From positions 15,654,154 through 15,718,153 of the forward strand of contig NW_020312827.1 of the NCBI RefSeq assembly GCF_003265705.1: DNA of 64,000 nucleotides, written 5' to 3'. The notes under the pieces were generated by a model. The model was not told where the DNA came from. It searched no databases and saw nothing but the letters and a program-made list of their open reading frames with translations. Origin of the DNA: Callorhinus ursinus. Taxonomy: Eukaryota > Chordata > Mammalia > Carnivora > Otariidae. Positions within the stretch are counted from its first letter, which is position 1; every line of letters starts with the position of its first letter. The position numbers were made by a program, and so were the translations under genes. This document shows, in pieces, positions 35,391 through 46,454 of this stretch.

Positions 35391-36370
35391 TGAATGTGAT
35401 GGTTTAGAGATATTTCATTGCTTTTCATAAGAACCCCATTGGATTAATCCCTATTTCAGAAATAAGAAAATTCAGACTCCAGCACCCACATGTCTACCAT
35501 ATTATACTGTTTTTCTTTGCCTTTCATGTAGTGGTGGGCATTTACATTATATTAGTGACTTAAATGCCACCTGGGTGTTTAAAGCTGCGTTCAAATCTCT
35601 ATGCTGTTTTTTTCCCCCTAAATAACACCTAGAAGTAGTCTTTTCCTTTTACAAGTGTGTTCATTCCATCCAATAAGAAGGCAAATATCAAATCTCTGAG
35701 GAATACTGTGCGATTAATAATATGGAGTCTGAAATACCTGAATCAAGATGCCTTCTTTGTCTTTTCTTTCATTCTCCCTATTCCCGATCTGCCTGCAGTT
35801 CTACAGCAGAATTTCTCTCATTCTGAGCATGCTAGGGCTTAATTCCCAATCACTAGTGGATCTGAGCCCTTTCTAGGGGCCAATCTGTCCCAGGCCTAAG
35901 AGAAAGAGAATTCTTTATTTTCCTGTGTGAATGTAAATATAATAGGCCAGTAACTGTATTTTGTTTATATCATGTAAGTTTAAAGTCCGAATGCAGACAT
36001 GAAGTCCTTCTCTGAATAGTTTCAGCTTGGAGGCATAATTCTAGGACTCTTTTCTTGGACACAAATTATACTTTCAGATAACAGAAAGGTAGAGGATCTG
36101 GGGAGGGGATTTTGTAATCCACTGCTTCTGGTCAGATTTAATTCATTGAACTGAAATGTGACTGATGGTTATTGTGCTCTCAGAGTCCTTTTCTACGATG
36201 TGATCTTCTTTCCAGCAAGAATATAAACAACCTGCATTGACCATTCATTGTTCAAGGGCAGACAAGACATGTGAGAGGTGGCATGCCATCTCAGGCATAC
36301 ACAGCCAAGGTTATGGACGATCCCATGGATCCTGGCTGATTCCACTTTTCTCTCCACCTCAAGCTGATAT
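35391..36370. other. Unassigned DNA
   Basis: AACCCCATTGGATTAATCCC, then TATTTCAGAAATAAGAAAAT at 35431-35470, could be a second inverted MIR core, but it is too short to call. Nothing else is recognised. Confidence 0.45.
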
Positions 36371-36374
36371 TGCA

Positions 36375-36572
36375 CCATGGTTAAGTGTAGTCTATGAAGA
36401 CAGACTGCTTGAGTCTGAATTCTGGCTCCCCCACTGTCTAGCTGGGTGACTTTGGGCAGGTCACCTATCTTTCTGTGCTTCATTGCCCGTATGGGGTTTT
36501 GTGAGGATGAGATAAGACCAGGCATGCCTTAGAAACTGGAAAGCAGTTGCTATATCAGGCATCACAAGTGTC
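36375..36572 (+). mobile_element. MIR SINE, near full length
   Basis: Head TGGTTAAGTGTAGTCTATGA, then ACAGACTGCTTGAGTCTGAA, CTAGCTGGGTGACTTTGGGC, AGGTCACCTATCTTTCTGTG, TTTTGTGAGGATGAGATAAG. Frames up to 110 codons in this region (36193-36525, -) are by-products of a GC-richer MIR. Confidence 0.9.
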
Positions 36573-36574
36573 AC

Positions 36575-37388
36575 AGTAGGAAAGGTGAAAGGATCAACAG
36601 TGCACAGTGTACAGCAATTTTTGGAAATATAAAGTAGTTTTATGTTTATACACTGAGCTTATTTCTTCACAAATAAAGCATTATATTTGGAATTGCTCAA
36701 AAGCATCCTTAGAACAATTGATGCCATTTTTTCTTATGTTGCCAGTAGAGAACCATTGATCTAGAGGTCTGGTAGAAGCAGCAGGATAAGATAGAAATAA
36801 AAAGCAAGAGAGGGCCAGATAAGTAGAAAGAGTACTGGTATTAGTCTTTTTAATCTTTCTTTTAAAATATTTTCGGTTAGCCTGTCTGGCATCTGACACC
36901 AGGATCTGTTTGAAGAGGCTTCCAAATAGGTGGGGAAAGGTACAAACTCTGCATAAGTGAAATCAGGGATTTCATCCATTTATACATATCTATATAGCTC
37001 ATATCTATATCTACATATTTCATCTATATTGGTATTTTTGAGGGTATACAGAGAAACCAGTAAACAGGTAAACATTGCTGGGCACAAGCAGGGGATTTGG
37101 GTGGGGCATTCAGAGGTCTGATCCTAGCTATTATGGGCCTGGAGACACTGGCCGAAGATGCAAGTCTAGCAGGAGGGTAGAGGCAGAGATGTGGACAAAA
37201 TGCAGGCCCAGGAATAGTATGGATACCTATCCAGGTGTTTAATGTAAGGGAAAGCTTAGATTTACTGTGCAACTAAGATATCGTTAAAATGTACTATCTC
37301 ATTTGTTCGGGACAACAGCCATTTGAAGAAGATGTTATCTCAATGTTTAACATGAGGACATCAAAAACTTAAAGGTTAAGTAATTTCT
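36575..37388. other. Unassigned DNA
   Basis: No family is recognised. Overlapping minus frames at 36681-36979 (72 codons each) and 37024-37272 (82 codons) have no domain. Short ATCTATATCTACATAT text lies at 36985-37025. Confidence 0.45.
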
Positions 37389-37390
37389 TA

Positions 37391-37778
37391 TGTGCTGTGT
37401 AGTGAATTTTGTGTCCATAAAATACATATGATGAAGTCCTAACTCTCAATGTAACTTTATTTAGAGATGGGGTTTTTAGGAGATAAATAAGGTTAAGGGA
37501 GGTGGATTATAATCCAGTAAGATTGGTAGATTGATGAGAAGTGGAAGATCTGTCATCTCTCTCTCTCTTTCTCTCTCTCTCTGCCATGTGAGGATAGTGA
37601 GAAGGTGGCCATCTGCAAACCAGGAAGAAGGTTCTCAGCAGGAACCAAATTGATTGACTGGCACCTTGATATTGGACTTCCTTGATATTGCCTCCAGAAC
37701 CATGAGAAAATAAATTTCTGTTGTTAAAGTCATGCATCTTGTGATAGTTTATGATGGCAGTCTGAGCTGACTCATACA
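37391..37778 (+). mobile_element. MLT1 LTR (ERVL-MaLR), solitary
   Basis: Classic MLT1 order: ATATGATGAAGTCCTAACTC, then AATGTAACTTTATTTAGAGA, then GGAGATAAATAAGGTTAAGG. A CT-rich stretch at 37557-37582 and GCCATGTGAGGATAGTGAGA follow. Next come CTGGCACCTTGATATTGGAC and ACCATGAGAAAATAAATTTC (with the AATAAA polyadenylation signal), then TGATGGCAGTCTGAGCTGAC. No internal retroviral sequence adjoins it, so it is probably a solo LTR. Confidence 0.85.
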
Positions 37779-37784
37779 CTCTGA

Positions 37785-39235
37785 TTATAAACCACTAATT
37801 GGCCATGATTTGTGGCTCAAACCAGGTGTGAGGATAGCAAAAAGCAAATTGACTTAGAACCAGAAAGCTATAGAAGTGACTCTTGTATGAGTAGGTTGGC
37901 TTACACAAAAGTGAAATAAAGGAAATTGGCCATGGGTTATAGAATAAGGTCTTTGTCCTGCCTTGAAATAGCTTTCTTTCTGGAGGGAGATAAAGTCTAG
38001 CAGGTCCTATTGCCCAAAATGGAATAAGGACTTGGAAGTGCCAAAGTTGGCAATAGCGAACTTCAGGGCACAGGACTTCTAGGGAGATAGTTTACCCTAA
38101 CGTGACCCCTTCTTTTATTTGATTATGCATTGATATTGATTGTGCATTGATACCAGTGCATTCATTCTCATTTTAATCACATCTATTCACCTTTTAGGTG
38201 TAGCTCTGTCACTTAACCCTGAAGTTCTCTCAATAAAATCAAGCCAGAGATGTGTGCAGTAGAGGGATAGCATGATGTTTATACCAGATTAGAAAAGAGA
38301 CTGGTGGTTTTGTTCAGTTGTTGTCAAGCTCTTCTACTCAAGAGCAGAAGATCTCAGTAATATTTAATGTACACCAAATATTTTTGTTTATTTACTTCTT
38401 AATTTATTTTTAGCAGTTGGGCATTTTGAATTCATCGGAGATTTTGGGGTTATTCACCATGTTGCTTTCGAATTCTTAGATTCTGTTTTCTGAGATGCAA
38501 TCAGTAGGGTCATATCCCCTTGGTTTATTTTGATTTGGGGTTTCTGTTGAAAGATACCAACTCCATTTATAATTCGGAGCAAGCATGGGTTTGCTCAAGA
38601 AGGAACTGAAGTGTCTTTCCAGGCTCACTAGTTTAAATAATCTCCCTCTCAATCAGTCACTCAAAGTATGTACCTGAGACCTCATAACTTTTTGGTGATA
38701 GTGTAATGGCATAATTTATTTGCTATCCCCTATGTCATAATTTCACTGTTTCTCAATCTTGTGCCTCATTTTGCATAGGAATGTGATGCTCTCCATAATA
38801 TCCCTTCTTTCATGTATGAAGCTCTAAGGGCCTCTTCTACAGCGTAATGAATGAAATATTATTTTTATGGTTTCCAACCAAGATTGAAAGCAGCAAGGCT
38901 AAAATGCCACAGAACAGTGCTTGCAAGATTTCCAGGACATTCTTGGCAACCAAACCATCTGGGGAGCTTGGATATGAACTTGATTACCAGCTTGAATGTG
39001 TTTGACTTAAAAGAAAACTTGGAGTTCTATCCATCAACCACAGTGATAAATAAATCTAGAGCTTCAAATTCTGTGACATATTTAAATGGGACAGAGGCAA
39101 TGGCTCAGTGGCAACAACAATAACCAGATTGTGTTTTCATGCACAGACTGATAATAGAGTAAACATTGCTGCATTACAGCAGATAGTTCCCGTGTCTGTC
39201 TCTGTTCCCACCTAATTCAGTGTTACACAACCTCT
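37785..39235. other. Unassigned DNA
   Basis: No family is recognised. The 90-codon frame at 38851-39123 (+) shows no domain. Confidence 0.5.
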
Positions 39236-39239
39236 AGAT

Positions 39240-39545
39240 TGGTTTTCCTATACCATAGGGATAAGCATTTCCCTCACCTCTTTAAAATGCTTCAATTGTT
39301 TCCCGATGTCTCCTAAATAAAACCAGCATTCCAGACCCTCTGCCATCTGGTCCCAAACTACTTCCAAACTACCATAATTTCACCAAACTCGCCTCACACT
39401 TCAAACATTGCCAAACCAAAGACTGTTCACGAGTTAAAAATATGTGTTTCAATAACACTTCCTGAAATACCTATCACTTCCCATGTCAACCACAAACTCT
39501 TCTCACACTCAACCCAAAGACTCCTTCAGAATATGGGATCCCAAA
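39240..39545 (+). mobile_element. L2 LINE 3' region
   Basis: The pattern of L2: CCCTCACCTCTTTAAAATGC, AAATAAAACCAGCATTCCAG, ACCCTCTGCCATCTGGTCCC, AATAACACTTCCTGAAATAC. Too diverged for a frame. Confidence 0.55.
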
Positions 39546-39585
39546 TGAAACTTACATGAAACTTCAGGTTTCATGGGGGAAAAAG

Positions 39586-39607
39586 AAAGATGAAAGAAAG
39601 AAAGAAA

Positions 39608-39651
<44 letters not shown>

Positions 39652-39663
39652 AANNNNNNNNNN

Positions 39664-39710
<47 letters not shown>

Positions 39711-39738
39711 GAAAGAAAGAAGGAAAAGAAAAGCATGA
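39586..39738 (+). repeat. (AAAG)n microsatellite interrupted by an assembly gap
   Basis: Pure AAAG/GAAA units on both sides of ten N at 39654-39663. The visible length is therefore a minimum or an artefact of gap sizing. Frames on both strands here (with X residues) are repeat translations. Confidence 0.98.
39654..39663. other. Assembly gap (10 N)
   Basis: Ten consecutive N inside the AAAG tract, probably a placeholder of fixed size where reads failed to resolve the repeat. Confidence 0.99.
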
Positions 39739-39744
39739 TGGTTA

Positions 39745-40091
39745 TCTTAATTAGCTTTAGTTGTTATAACAAATACCACAGATGGGGTGGCTTAACCAAC
39801 AGAAATTTATTCTTTATAGTTCTGGGGGCTAGAAGTCCAAGATCAGAGTGTTAGCATGGTCAGGTTCTGGGGAGAGCCTTCTTCCTCCCTTCAGAGAATT
39901 GTCTCCTTATGCTGTCCTCGCATGTCTGCCTTTTATAAGGGCACCTATTCCATCATGGGGACCCTACTTCATTATCTCATCTAAATCTTGTAACTTCCCA
40001 AAGACCCCACCTCCAAATACCATCACATGGGGGATTAGGGCTTCAAATATGGACTAGGGTTGGGGCACAAACATCCAGTCCCTGGCAATGG
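39745..40091 (-). mobile_element. MLT1 LTR (ERVL-MaLR), minus orientation
   Basis: Inverted MLT1: TAGTTGTTATAACAAATACC, then ACAGATGGGGTGGCTTAACC, AACAGAAATTTATTCTTTAT, AGTTCTGGGGGCTAGAAGTC, CCCACCTCCAAATACCATCA, ATTAGGGCTTCAAATATGGA. It is oriented opposite to the MLT1 about 2 kb upstream, so the two are separate insertions, not one provirus. Confidence 0.85.
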
Positions 40092-40229
40092 TAAATGATA
40101 ACCTAAATGGTTTTGGTAATGGAGGTTGATAGGAAATGATGGAGACAATGGCAAATAAGAAAGCACAGGAGGCTGCTCCTCCCAAGTTCTAGTCACCTGC
40201 TGTCATGTATGAATGCCAGCCTAGCTGAT

Positions 40230-41999
40230 TTTTTTTTTAATTAGAATTTAATTTTTAGCCCAGTTTTGAGTTCACAGAAAAATTGAGAGGAAAGTACAGA
40301 GATTTCCCATATACCCCTCCTCATACATGCATAGACTTCCCCATTATCAACATCCTTCACCAGTTATATATTTGATGTAATTGATGAACCTCCACTGATA
40401 CATCATTATCACCCAAAGTCCATAGTTTCAATTCTGATCCACTCTTGCTGTTGAGCATTCTGTAAGTTTGGACAAATGTATAATGATATGCATCCATCAT
40501 TATGGTGTTATACAGAGTGTTTTCACTGCCCTAAAAATCCTCTGAGCTCTGCTTATTGACCACTCCCCAGACCACAACCCCGAGCTACCACTGATCTTCA
40601 TACCATCTCCATAGTTTTGCATTTTCTAGAATGCCTTATATTTGGAATTATACAGTATGTAGCCTTTGCAGATTTGTTTCTTTGACTTTTTAATACAGAT
40701 TTAAGCTTCCTCTATGCTTTTTTATAGCTTGATAACTCATTTCTTTTTAGCACTGAATAATATTCAATTGTCTGGATATATCATAGTTCATTTATCCATT
40801 CATATACTGAAGGATATCTTAGTTGTTTCCAAGTTTTGGTAATTATGAATAAAGCTGCTATAAACATCTGCTTATAGCAGGTTTTTGTGCAGACGTAAGT
40901 TTTCAACTCATTTAGGTAAATACTAAGGAGTGTGATTGCTGGATTATGTGTGAGTATGCTTAGTTCTGTAAGAAATAGCCAAACTGTCTGCCATCATGGT
41001 TATACAATTTTGTATTTCCACTAACAGTGAATGAACATTCCTCCTGCTCCACATCCTCATCAGTATTTGATGTTATCAGGGTTCCAAATTTTGGCCATTC
41101 TGAATGGTATGTAGTGCGGTCTCAATGTTGTTTTAATTTGTACTCCCCTAATGACATAGCATGTAGAACATTTTTTCATATGCTGATTTGTCATCTGTAT
41201 ACCTTCTCTGGTGGGATGTCTATTAGGGTCTTTGCCCCATTTTTTAATTGGGTTGTTTGTTTTCATATTATTGAGTTTTAAGAGTTCTTTCTACATTGTG
41301 CATAACAGTCCTTTATCATCTATGTCCTTAGCAAATATTTTCTTTCAGTCTGTGGCATTGTCTTTCACAGAGCCAGCATTTTTAATTTTAATGAACTCTA
41401 GTTTATCAATTGTTTCTTTTGTGGATCTTGCTTTTGGCACTCTATCTAAAAAGTCATTGGCATACACAAGGTCATTTATGTTTTCTCTGTGTATCTTCTA
41501 GAAGTTTTATAGTTCTGTGTTTTACATTTAGGTCTGTGATCCATTTTGACTTAATCTTTGTGAAGGGTGTGAGTCTGTGTCTAGATTTATTTATTGATTT
41601 ATTTATTTTGCATTTGGATATCTAGTTGTTCCAACATCATTTGTTGGAAAAATCTGTGTTTTGCTGTACTGTCTTTGCTCCTTTGTCAAAGGTCAGTTAA
41701 CTATATTTATGTGGATCTATTTCTGGGTTCTGTATTCTGCTTCTTTGGTCTACTTGTCTCTTCTTTCACCAATACCACACTGGTTTGATTACTGTGGTTT
41801 TATAGTAAATCTTAAAGGCAGGTAGGGTCAGTCTTCCAACTTTGTTCTTCTCCTTCAATATGATATTGACTTTTCTGAGTCTTTCGCTTCTCTGTGTAAA
41901 TTTAGAATCAGTTTGTCAATATCCACGTGATCATTTTCTTTCAAGGGAAGTTCAAATATTTGGCCATTTATGTGAAATCTCTTAATATTTAAATGCTAT
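40230..41999 (-). mobile_element. L1M LINE, 3' 1.8 kb, minus orientation
   Basis: A poly-T at 40230-40238 (A-tail complement) is followed by inverted 3'UTR (CCAGTTTTGAGTTCACAGAA, ATCATTATCACCCAAAGTCC). The shared L1 end of ORF2 comes next (GAATAATATTCAATTGTCTG, CATTCATATACTGAAGGATA), then the ORF2 C-terminal coding strand (CTGCTCCACATCCTCATCAG, TTGTTGGAAAAATCTGTGTT, CCAATACCACACTGGTTTGA). ORF2 remnants on the minus strand are broken (longest about 68 codons at 41060-41266). The reverse-transcriptase core is not included. Confidence 0.88.
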
Positions 42000-42008
42000 C
42001 TAATCATT

Positions 42009-42671
42009 CTAGTAAAAAAGATAGCAGATTGGCTGTGGCAGCTTTGCTACTTAGCTAAGCTGTGACTACATTTGTCAGAATGTGTGGCTTTGGGTCAGGC
42101 TGGCCACAAGAGAACTTTGGAAATTGGAGGTTTAGAAGTTGCAAGTGAAGTAGTAGCCGTTTTTACTCTCTGAAAGTTAGCCTTCTTGTGGTCTGGCATG
42201 ATACCTCTGACCTGTAAGCTTATGCTGTTGGTGTGAGGCAGTGTCCAGCCCTCTCATGCCTCCAATTCACAATGGAACTTTTAAAGTTTCTTTAAATCTA
42301 GACCCAGGCCTTTGTGCGAGTCTATTACCAAAATGCCGCTACAGTGGAAAGCTACTTATATCAAAAAGGGTTGGGGAAAGAGATACAGACACAGGTTTTA
42401 GTTTATCCTTGTGTGTTTCTGTTCATCAACAAAGATGCCAGGTTTTCCTTATTTTAGCACACTTCATGTCCAACTTTCCTCTTCAAATGCTCCCCTGGCT
42501 GATCTATAGCAGCTTCAGATCCAAGACCAGATGCAGAGCCAACAGCTTTGCATAGATCTCCCCATCACAGATCTTTCCCATGACTGTGTAAAGTCTAATC
42601 TCCATAACAAATTCCTTCCTCTATGTAATTCTTAGGGTTCTGCTTCTCTGATTGAACCCTGATTAATACAT
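42009..42671 (+). mobile_element. LTR-like block, ERVL-type end, family not assigned
   Basis: The block finishes with a recurring mammalian LTR terminus: CTCCATAACAAATTCCTTCC, then TCTTAGGGTTCTGCTTCTCT, then GATTGAACCCTGATTAATAC. The left boundary is uncertain, and part of this span may be unique DNA. A 104-codon plus frame (42241-42555) falls inside it and shows no retroviral motif. Confidence 0.4.
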
Positions 42672-44045
42672 GGCCAAACACATCTGTGAGCAGAAACTTG
42701 CCTGGGAGAAGCCAGAGAGCAAGTGCTCTCTGAATTAATGTCTTTGCGTATGTCCTCAGCTGGAAATAATCTCTCCCTCCTCCGAAAACATATAGTTTTA
42801 TGTAGCATTTAACACATTATAGTGTTTATTGCATACTTCTGCATTCATATTTTATCTTCCTTGATAAATTTCAATTTATTTCCATCCTTTTCATTTCTTC
42901 TCTTCTTCCTTTCTATCAAAAATCTTAAGGAAAAAATGCTGCTATTTATCCAGTGGCTGTCAGCTATGTTCAAAGATATCTTATTAATGGTATTTCATAA
43001 TTTTTTACTAATCCTCACAACCAATCCTGTAGATTAGATATTGTAGTGGTTATGATCCTTTTGGCTACGAGAAATAAAATTCTTGGCCAAAATTGGCTTA
43101 GGTAGTAATAACACTTACTCTATCATAAAATACCAGAAGACCAGAAGTTAAACAGACATCGGAAACATCACTCCTTGCTCATTGTCTTGACTCTGCACTT
43201 CTGTAGATTCTGTTTGTTGGCCTTGTTCTCAAACCAGGAGGAAGATGGCCCCAGCTATTCTATGAGTTTTCCTCTACTCACAAGGCGACGTTCTTGAACA
43301 TAATCCAAGACATGCCCAGGCTGGTTCTTACACACTTGCCCCCCACCTGGTCCACAGGGAGCACTCATGCATTCTTTGACCTGAAAAACTTCAGGTGTGT
43401 ATGTCATTAGGCAAACCCCTGGACCTTATTTTCCTTGGATATTGATCCAACACCAGTCTTCTGTGCCCACAACTGTAGAGGACATACGTCAGTTTCTTTG
43501 AATGGTGGCTTTGAAGCCTTTTTCATTAGACACAAAATGGGAGTAATACGGCCCACCATTCTGCCACAAAAAAGGTGTGGCACTCACAGTCCATCTCTTG
43601 CCAAAGAATTATCCTTTTAATCCCCTGCTACTTTTTCAAACTTCCTGATAAACTAGGCTAGAAGTGATGGTCATCAAAGTGTCACAGAACTTGTTCCTAG
43701 CTCCTTAGCAAGACCAGCATAGGAGGGCTGGCACCTCCTATTTCCTTGTCCTTCACATGAAACTGACATCAAGTAAGTCATGTTTTAACATACTATTATA
43801 CATGCAACATAAATTCAATTCAAGATGGCATGTTACAAATATGCCATAGCCAGAATGGCTTTCTCTAATATGGTTAATCCAGTTATAGCTGATTTTAGGA
43901 AGGGGAAAGGATTACATTTATTTACTTTCTGAGTAAAAATTTAAGATTCTTTTTCAATCAGGTTTTACATAAAAAAAAGCAATATGCAAATAGAGAATGC
44001 ATACAAGATTTTCAGAACAGATTTGGCGCTCAGAATATTTTTTTA
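42672..44045. other. Unassigned DNA, possibly an old unnamed repeat at 43040-43560
   Basis: TTTTGGCTACGAGAAATAAA, then GCCTTGTTCTCAAACCAGGA and GGAAGATGGCCCCAGC read like old interspersed repeat text, but I cannot assign a family. No gene is recognised. Confidence 0.4.
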
Positions 44046-44049
44046 TAAA

Positions 44050-44245
44050 AAAATAATAGGTATGATTTAACATCTACTACATGTCAAGTTGTTTTCCATG
44101 AATTATTCACGTTCTCCCCAAAATTTTGTAATACTCACTATCCCCATTCTACAGAGTAGAAAAATTAGTCTCATCAGGTTTAAGGATCTTTCCTGTGATT
44201 TTCTAGTTATTAAAGGATAAATTCAGGATTTGATTATATGTGTTT
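44050..44245 (-). mobile_element. MIR SINE, minus orientation
   Basis: Inverted MIR: CATCTACTACATGTCAAGTT, AATACTCACTATCCCCATTC, TACAGAGTAGAAAAATTAGT, TTCAGGATTTGATT. Confidence 0.78.
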
Positions 44246-44329
44246 CATTTTGAAGATGATATTTATTCGTTATACATACTGCTTAATCTTTTAAACTCCA
44301 TGCATCGTAAATAATCATTTGTAAAAGGT

Positions 44330-44500
44330 TCTGTAGTTTACATTTACATAATACATCAATTTTCAAAGCTCATTCATATCATGTTACACAGCTTCTCGCA
44401 AGTGAATTAGCTTTTCCATTTATCAGATGTGAGTCACTGAGGCACACACCAAATAATTGACTAGCCCATGCGCCCAGCAAGCCAACTGGCAATTGGGTCT
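44330..44500 (-). mobile_element. MIR SINE, minus orientation (moderate)
   Basis: TACATAATACATCAATTTTC, TTTTCCATTTATCAGATGTG, AGTCACTGAGGCACACACCA, AAATAATTGACTAGCCCATG follow the inverted MIR core order. It lies 85 bp after the previous MIR. Confidence 0.6.
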
Positions 44501-44539
44501 GGTAATTTCCCAGGGGGAAGAATTAGGTAGAACGATATG

Positions 44540-44760
44540 GATGCAGTTTCCAGGATCAGATATGCACAATTAAATCTGGGCTTTGTGACTTACCTTTAAT
44601 CACCATCTTTGTGTCTCAGGTTCTTATCTGTATACTGAGATGCTATTCATGCCTACTCATTGGGAACTGTAAAGGATCTGATGTTTATAACTCACTGAGC
44701 TCAGAGCTTGGCAAATAGCAGGTCCTCAGGAAAGTTTAGCTCTTATATTACCAACTTTGG
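44540..44760 (+). mobile_element. MIR SINE, near full length
   Basis: TTCCAGGATCAGATATGCAC, TAAATCTGGGCTTTGTGACT, TGTGTCTCAGGTTCTTATCT, GAACTGTAAAGGATCTGATG, CAGAGCTTGGCAAATAGCAG followed by GTCCTCAGGAAAG. Opposite in orientation to the two MIRs just upstream. Confidence 0.85.
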
Positions 44761-46215
44761 TACTTACGATGACACTCTTCTTTAGAGGAATGCATTGTTC
44801 TTTTATCTAGTCATAAAAAAATTGTCAAGCAAAAAGATATATGGAGAATGTATATAGTAAGTATGTGTATATATTTACTGAAGTCCCTATTTTCAACTAC
44901 TTGTACAATTGATTGTGAACATAGATCTAATTTTTATGTTGCTGTACTTCTTATATTTCAGGTAGTGACAGGTTTAAATGCTTAGTTTTAGACTTTTGTA
45001 ACATCACTTTTGACCTATCTGATATTGTTTGCATAATCTATCAGAGAGGAAGAAACTTTTACCCTCTATGAAATTTTTCAGAGAGTTGGGACTTTGGGCA
45101 GTTATTAACAACAACCTAAACATTTCTAACTCCATGCATTTTCAGCCTGGTGTGTTTTTCTTCCATAATGGACTTACCTAATATAGTTCACTCCTTTTTT
45201 TCATCTGTAAAACCATTATTCTGCAAGATTTATAGCACTTTTATGCATCTCTTTTTCGTTGTTACACATGGAGGACATTTTTTGGCAGTAATTATACAAT
45301 TTGCATATTTAAAGAGTAAATTGCAATCAAGAAAAAATTATCATACAAATTGCTGTGTGTGTAATATGGATCTGCAGAATATAGTGTTTACTTCTCTGAT
45401 GTGCACACTAGATCTATCTTAGAAAAGCGAGGAAAGGAGAAAAGAAAAACATTTGCCAAAGAGATTAAGCAGACCTTGCTTCCCTCTTAGAAAGTTTTTT
45501 TTTTTTGTCTAAAATTTAAAGAGATAAATTATTTTTTCCACATTATGATGGGGGGAAATTCTTGGTTGCTTTCAGTTTTATATAATCCCTTCTCTTTTGT
45601 TCCCCCCTCTGTTTTTATGTTTTTGTTCAAAATTATTTGTGTGAGGCACTTCTGAGAAATGTTAATACCATAAGTTTAATCCTGAATATCTTCAATGGAC
45701 AACTGGAGGAAAAAAAAAGAGGAAAAATGATGTTAGCTTCTGGACTAAAATGTAAGTCATCAAAGTGTTTAATAGTCCCTACTGACAGCTAAATAAAAAC
45801 AAAACTGCCAGAACAAAAGCAAAATAAAAGAACAACACCAAAACCTCAATATATGAACAAACACAGGAACAAAAAGTCAAGTCTGGAAGAAGTCATCTCC
45901 TCTGCTTGCATGTATGTGCAAATTCTGCATTTTTTTTTCATGGAGAAATTGCCTTATATTCTATTTAGTCAGTGTAGACAGAGGCTGTTTATCCCCATAA
46001 ATGGTGCATTTTGTGACTAAGTTTTTTGACCATCTGAATGACAAATTTTTACACAGCTAATTGAATTAATATGCAGCTGTTCTTAGTTGGTCATTTAAGT
46101 GTCAAAAGCATCAAAGTGATTGCTTGATCTATTGTTTTGCTTGTTTTTTTATTATTTGAAATGGATTTATTTTGAGTCATTTGCATGCTGAACTTATAGT
46201 TTTATATATAATTTT
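44761..46215. other. Unassigned DNA with a possible conserved block near 46040
   Basis: No mobile element is recognised. At 46050-46135 a clean AT-rich segment contains GCTAATTGAATTAATATGCA, two ATTA/TAAT cores and an octamer-like ATATGCA. A T11 run lies near 45498. Confidence 0.45.
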
Positions 46216-46230
46216 AGAATATATTCTTTC

Positions 46231-46437
46231 AGGGCACCTGGGTGGCTTAGTCGGTTAAGCATCTGCCTTCAGCTCAGGTCATGATCCCAGGGTCCTGTGA
46301 TCGAGTCCCACATCGGGCTCCCTGCTCAGCGGGGCATCTGCTTCTCCCTCTGCCCCTCCCCTCTGCTTGTGCTTCCTCTTCCTCTCTCTCTCTCTTTCTC
46401 TCTTATATAAATAAATAATATCTTTAAAAAATAAAAA
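46231..46437 (+). mobile_element. CAN-SINE, plus orientation
   Basis: Head AGGGCACCTGGGTGGCTTAG, A-box region TGGCTTAGTCGGTTAAGC, B-box-like GTGATCGAGTCCC (46297-46309), CT-rich tract and AAATAAATAATATCTTTAAA tail. TSDs: AGAATATATTCTTTC (46216-46230) and AAAGATATATTCTTTC (46435-46450), differing slightly. Confidence 0.96.
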
Positions 46438-46454
46438 GATATATTCTTTCTTTG

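Noticed and set aside
36193..36525. 110-codon minus-strand frame
   Set aside because: It overlaps a MIR copy that is GC-richer than its surroundings, and it has no domain.
37391..40091. Two MLT1 LTRs as the ends of one provirus
   Set aside because: They are in opposite orientation and the sequence between them is L2, a microsatellite and unassigned DNA, not retroviral internal sequence.
40230..41999. Active L1 source element
   Set aside because: Only the 3' portion is present, with many stops and no ORF1 or reverse-transcriptase core.
42241..42555. 104-codon plus-strand frame
   Set aside because: It lies within a probable old LTR-like block and has no gag, protease or pol feature.
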